Below are positions 62,383-64,000 of a stretch of DNA of 64,000 nt, in pieces. Position numbers and translations under genes: made by a program. The DNA lies in assembly GCA_026003255.1 (NCBI GenBank), contig BPGX01000002.1:1-64000 (forward strand). Reading direction: 5' to 3'. The notes under the pieces are model-generated. The model had not been told where the DNA came from, searched no databases, and was given only the letters and a program-made list of their open reading frames with translations. How positions within the stretch are numbered: the stretch's first letter is position 1; each line of letters opens with the position of its first letter. This DNA is from Bacteroidia bacterium (GTDB lineage Bacteria; Bacteroidota; Bacteroidia; B-17B0; Aurantibacillaceae).

Positions 62383-63726
62383 ATGTGTTTGAATTTGAAT
62401 GCTCAAAATGTAGGAATTAATCCAACAGGAACTCCTCCTAATAATAGTGCTGGATTGGATGTAGATTTTCCAAATAAAGGTTTATTGGTTCCACGAGTAG
62501 CATTGACAAGTACAACAGATGGAGCAACTATTCCATCACCGGCGACTTCTCTTTTGGTGTATAATACTGGTGCTGGTGGCTTAACACCTGCTGGCTACTA
62601 TTACAATGCCGGAACACCTGGTTCACCAAACTGGGTACGCTTACTCATCACCGGCACGCCTTCTGATACATGGCTCACACTCGGAAATGCAGGCACTACA
62701 GCAGGGACACATTTTGTAGGGACAACGGATAATGTGGATTTAGTATTCAAAACAAACAACCTTGAAAGAATGCGTATTACAAGCACTGGCAACGTCGGCA
62801 TCGGGACGACGACACCGATGGCGAAGTTGGAAGTAAGCGGGAATATACTTCAACAAAATCAGAATGTTCTAATGGCCAGAAATTCTAGTGGAGTAGTAGA
62901 GGTCTGGATGTGGCCGAGATGGTCAGATGATGTTATGTACACCAATTTTGGTTCCGGCGGATGGAATATCAGAAATAACTCTTCTTCCAATGTTATGTTT
63001 TTGACAAATTCCGGCAACGTCGGCATCGGGACGACAAGCCCTGCAGTTAAACTTGAAATTGTTAATGGTAACAATACCGAATTTGTTCGATTAAATAGAG
63101 GTGTAGGGAATCCATTCCAAATTCTTTTTGGTGATAATCAAGGTGGAGAAAGTAACCCAGCTGGTGTTGTTTATTTTGAAATCGGTGGTAATGAATCTTA
63201 CGTCTTTGGGGGACATACAATGCCAGACGGTAATCTATCCAGAAATTTAGGTAAACCAGGCCATATGTGGAATGGTGTTTATGCCAGTGACTATTATATC
63301 AATGTCTGTGGAAGCTGGCTTTCGGCATGGACATGTTCTGATATCAGATACAAAAAAGACATCAAAGAGATAAGTAACACCTTAAATGATGTACTAAAAT
63401 TACAACCTGTATACTACAAATGGAGAAAGGATGAATTCCCAGATATGCATTTTAATGAGAAACAACAAATAGGTTTAATTGCACAGGATGTAGAAAAAAT
63501 ATTTCCTGAATTAATAAGTACTAATGATAAAGGATACAAATCTATTGATTATGGAAAATTTGCTCCTATACTTATTCAAGCCATAAAAGAACAACAATTA
63601 TTAATAACAGAACTCCAACAAAAAAATAAGATTTTAGAATCAAAAATTAAAGAATTAGAAAATCTGAAAGAAGAAATAGAACCCATTAAAAAAGGGATAG
63701 AAAGTAAAACAACAAGCAGTAAATAA
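62383..63726 (+). CDS. Surface protein with S74 (endosialidase-type) chaperone domain
   Basis: About 447 residues from the ATG at 62383, although the frame is open and signal-peptide-like upstream to 62278, so the true start is probably the ATG at 62274 in another frame state. The middle has ITSTGNVGIGTTTP-type repeats common in Bacteroidota exported tail-fibre-like proteins. The C-terminal part (SDIRYKKDIKEISNTLNDVL, QIGLIAQDVEKIFPEL) is a peptidase S74 auto-processing chaperone domain, followed by a coiled coil (IKEQQLLITELQQKNKILE). S74 domains fold trimeric fibres and may cleave themselves off. Despite the tail-fibre name there is no phage context. Confidence 0.8.
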   Translation: MCLNLNAQNVGINPTGTPPNNSAGLDVDFPNKGLLVPRVALTSTTDGATIPSPATSLLVYNTGAGGLTPAGYYYNAGTPGSPNWVRLLITGTPSDTWLTLGNAGTTAGTHFVGTTDNVDLVFKTNNLERMRITSTGNVGIGTTTPMAKLEVSGNILQQNQNVLMARNSSGVVEVWMWPRWSDDVMYTNFGSGGWNIRNNSSSNVMFLTNSGNVGIGTTSPAVKLEIVNGNNTEFVRLNRGVGNPFQILFGDNQGGESNPAGVVYFEIGGNESYVFGGHTMPDGNLSRNLGKPGHMWNGVYASDYYINVCGSWLSAWTCSDIRYKKDIKEISNTLNDVLKLQPVYYKWRKDEFPDMHFNEKQQIGLIAQDVEKIFPELISTNDKGYKSIDYGKFAPILIQAIKEQQLLITELQQKNKILESKIKELENLKEEIEPIKKGIESKTTSSK

Positions 63727-63750
63727 ATGAAAACATTCACAAAAAGCGTT

Positions 63751-63779
63751 TTGAATAACAAAAAATTTCCTACCTTTGC
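63751..63779 (+). promoter_or_regulatory. Promoter for rpsP (TTTG-N17-TACCTTTG)
   Basis: TTTG at 63751-63754 and TACCTTTG at 63772-63779, both perfect, 17 nt apart. The leader to the ATG at 63808 is about 22 nt. Confidence 0.75.
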
Positions 63780-63807
63780 CCCCCTTAATAATTAAAAACA
63801 ACTAACA

Positions 63808-64000
63808 ATGGCTACAAGAATGCGTTTACAAAGACACGGAAAGAAGAATTATGCCTTCTTTCACATTGTGGTAGCGGACAGTAGAGCCCCACGAGATGGG
63901 AAGTTCATCGAAAAATTAGGTTATTATAATCCTAATACCAACCCTGCCACCATTGAATTAAACTTCGATAGAGCCCTCCATTGGCTTAATGTAGGTGCTC
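63808..64000 (+). CDS. rpsP: 30S ribosomal protein S16, 5' part only
   Basis: The first 64 codons ([20 protein letters not shown], then [20 protein letters not shown]) are unmistakably S16, a small-subunit assembly protein. The gene runs off the right edge of the window. It begins a new transcription unit after the S74 gene. Confidence 0.95.
   Translation, partial: MATRMRLQRHGKKNYAFFHIVVADSRAPRDGKFIEKLGYYNPNTNPATIELNFDRALHWLNVGA

Noticed and set aside
62383-63726. Prophage tail-fibre gene
   Set aside because: The S74 domain is shared by phage fibres, but there are no other phage genes and Bacteroidota encode many such surface proteins.

Overview
The window is a 64 kb, AT-rich chromosomal segment of a member of the Bacteroidota. 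Four things point there: promoters of the TTTG / TAnnTTTG type, proteins carrying type IX secretion system (T9SS) C-terminal sorting domains, a T9SS plug protein (DUF5103), and family-typical genes such as a GlsB-like acyltransferase, a MauE/DoxX-thioredoxin fusion and a DUF5723-OmpA protein. A Chitinophagia-like or related non-Bacteroidales lineage is my best guess, but nothing here fixes the family. There is no prophage, rRNA operon, CRISPR array or complete insertion sequence.

Layout. 1-1.1 kb: 3' part of an M48 metalloprotease, then a MITE-like cluster of hairpin repeats. 1.2-7.2 kb: two large secreted T9SS cargo proteins. 7.2-9.0 kb (minus): FtsE-like ATPase, cupin and methyltransferase, translationally coupled. 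9.2-14 kb: a giant TPR protein and an outer-membrane barrel gene split by a frameshift at an A9 run. 14-16.5 kb: sugar permease and sulfotransferase. 16.5-20.5 kb (minus): pyruvate dehydrogenase E1alpha and E2 separated by a nucleotidyltransferase/HEPN cassette whose HEPN gene is frameshifted. 21-23.3 kb: feoAB with a palindromic operator candidate. 24.6-30.3 kb: biotin carrier, Tat-type superoxide dismutase, QueD, PlsY, T9SS plug, PurK and a 34-residue Cys-rich membrane peptide. 30.4-34.2 kb: ppk-ppx-cdaA. 34.2-39.3 kb (minus): rRNA methylase, NAD kinase, DNA polymerase I. 39.4-52.2 kb: lipid kinase, Kdo transferase, GlsB-like acyltransferase, MsrB, NUDIX, MauE-thioredoxin, two tandem paralogous lipoproteins, GDP-fucose synthase, pirin, kynurenine monooxygenase, a sigma/anti-sigma-like pair and a LEA14-like lipoprotein. 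52.5 kb: tRNA-Val. 53-57.1 kb: a frameshifted lipoprotein gene and a DUF5723-TSP3-OmpA protein. 57.4-59.5 kb (minus): recG. 60.3-63.7 kb: a delta-60-repeat T9SS protein and an S74-domain surface protein. The window ends inside rpsP.

The most interesting signal is a shared design at two secreted-protein genes (about 1.2 kb and 62.3 kb). In each, a promoter and an ATG about 18 nt downstream of its -7 element are separated from the signal-peptide hydrophobic core by a pentanucleotide tandem repeat ((CTACA)3.8 and (ATACA)3.6). In the sequenced state the ATG is out of frame with the protein. Changing the tract by one unit (minus one at the first, plus one at the second) puts the ATG in frame with no intervening stop. 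This resembles the contingency-locus layout of neisserial opa genes and suggests phase-variable surface proteins. The second tract also sits inside a 31-bp unit bounded by 9-bp direct repeats.

Three MITE-like intergenic elements carry hairpins whose inner stems differ in sequence but keep their pairing. Three further frame breaks (12.46, 19.09 and 53.43 kb) are either real gene decay or assembly indels; raw-read checks would decide.
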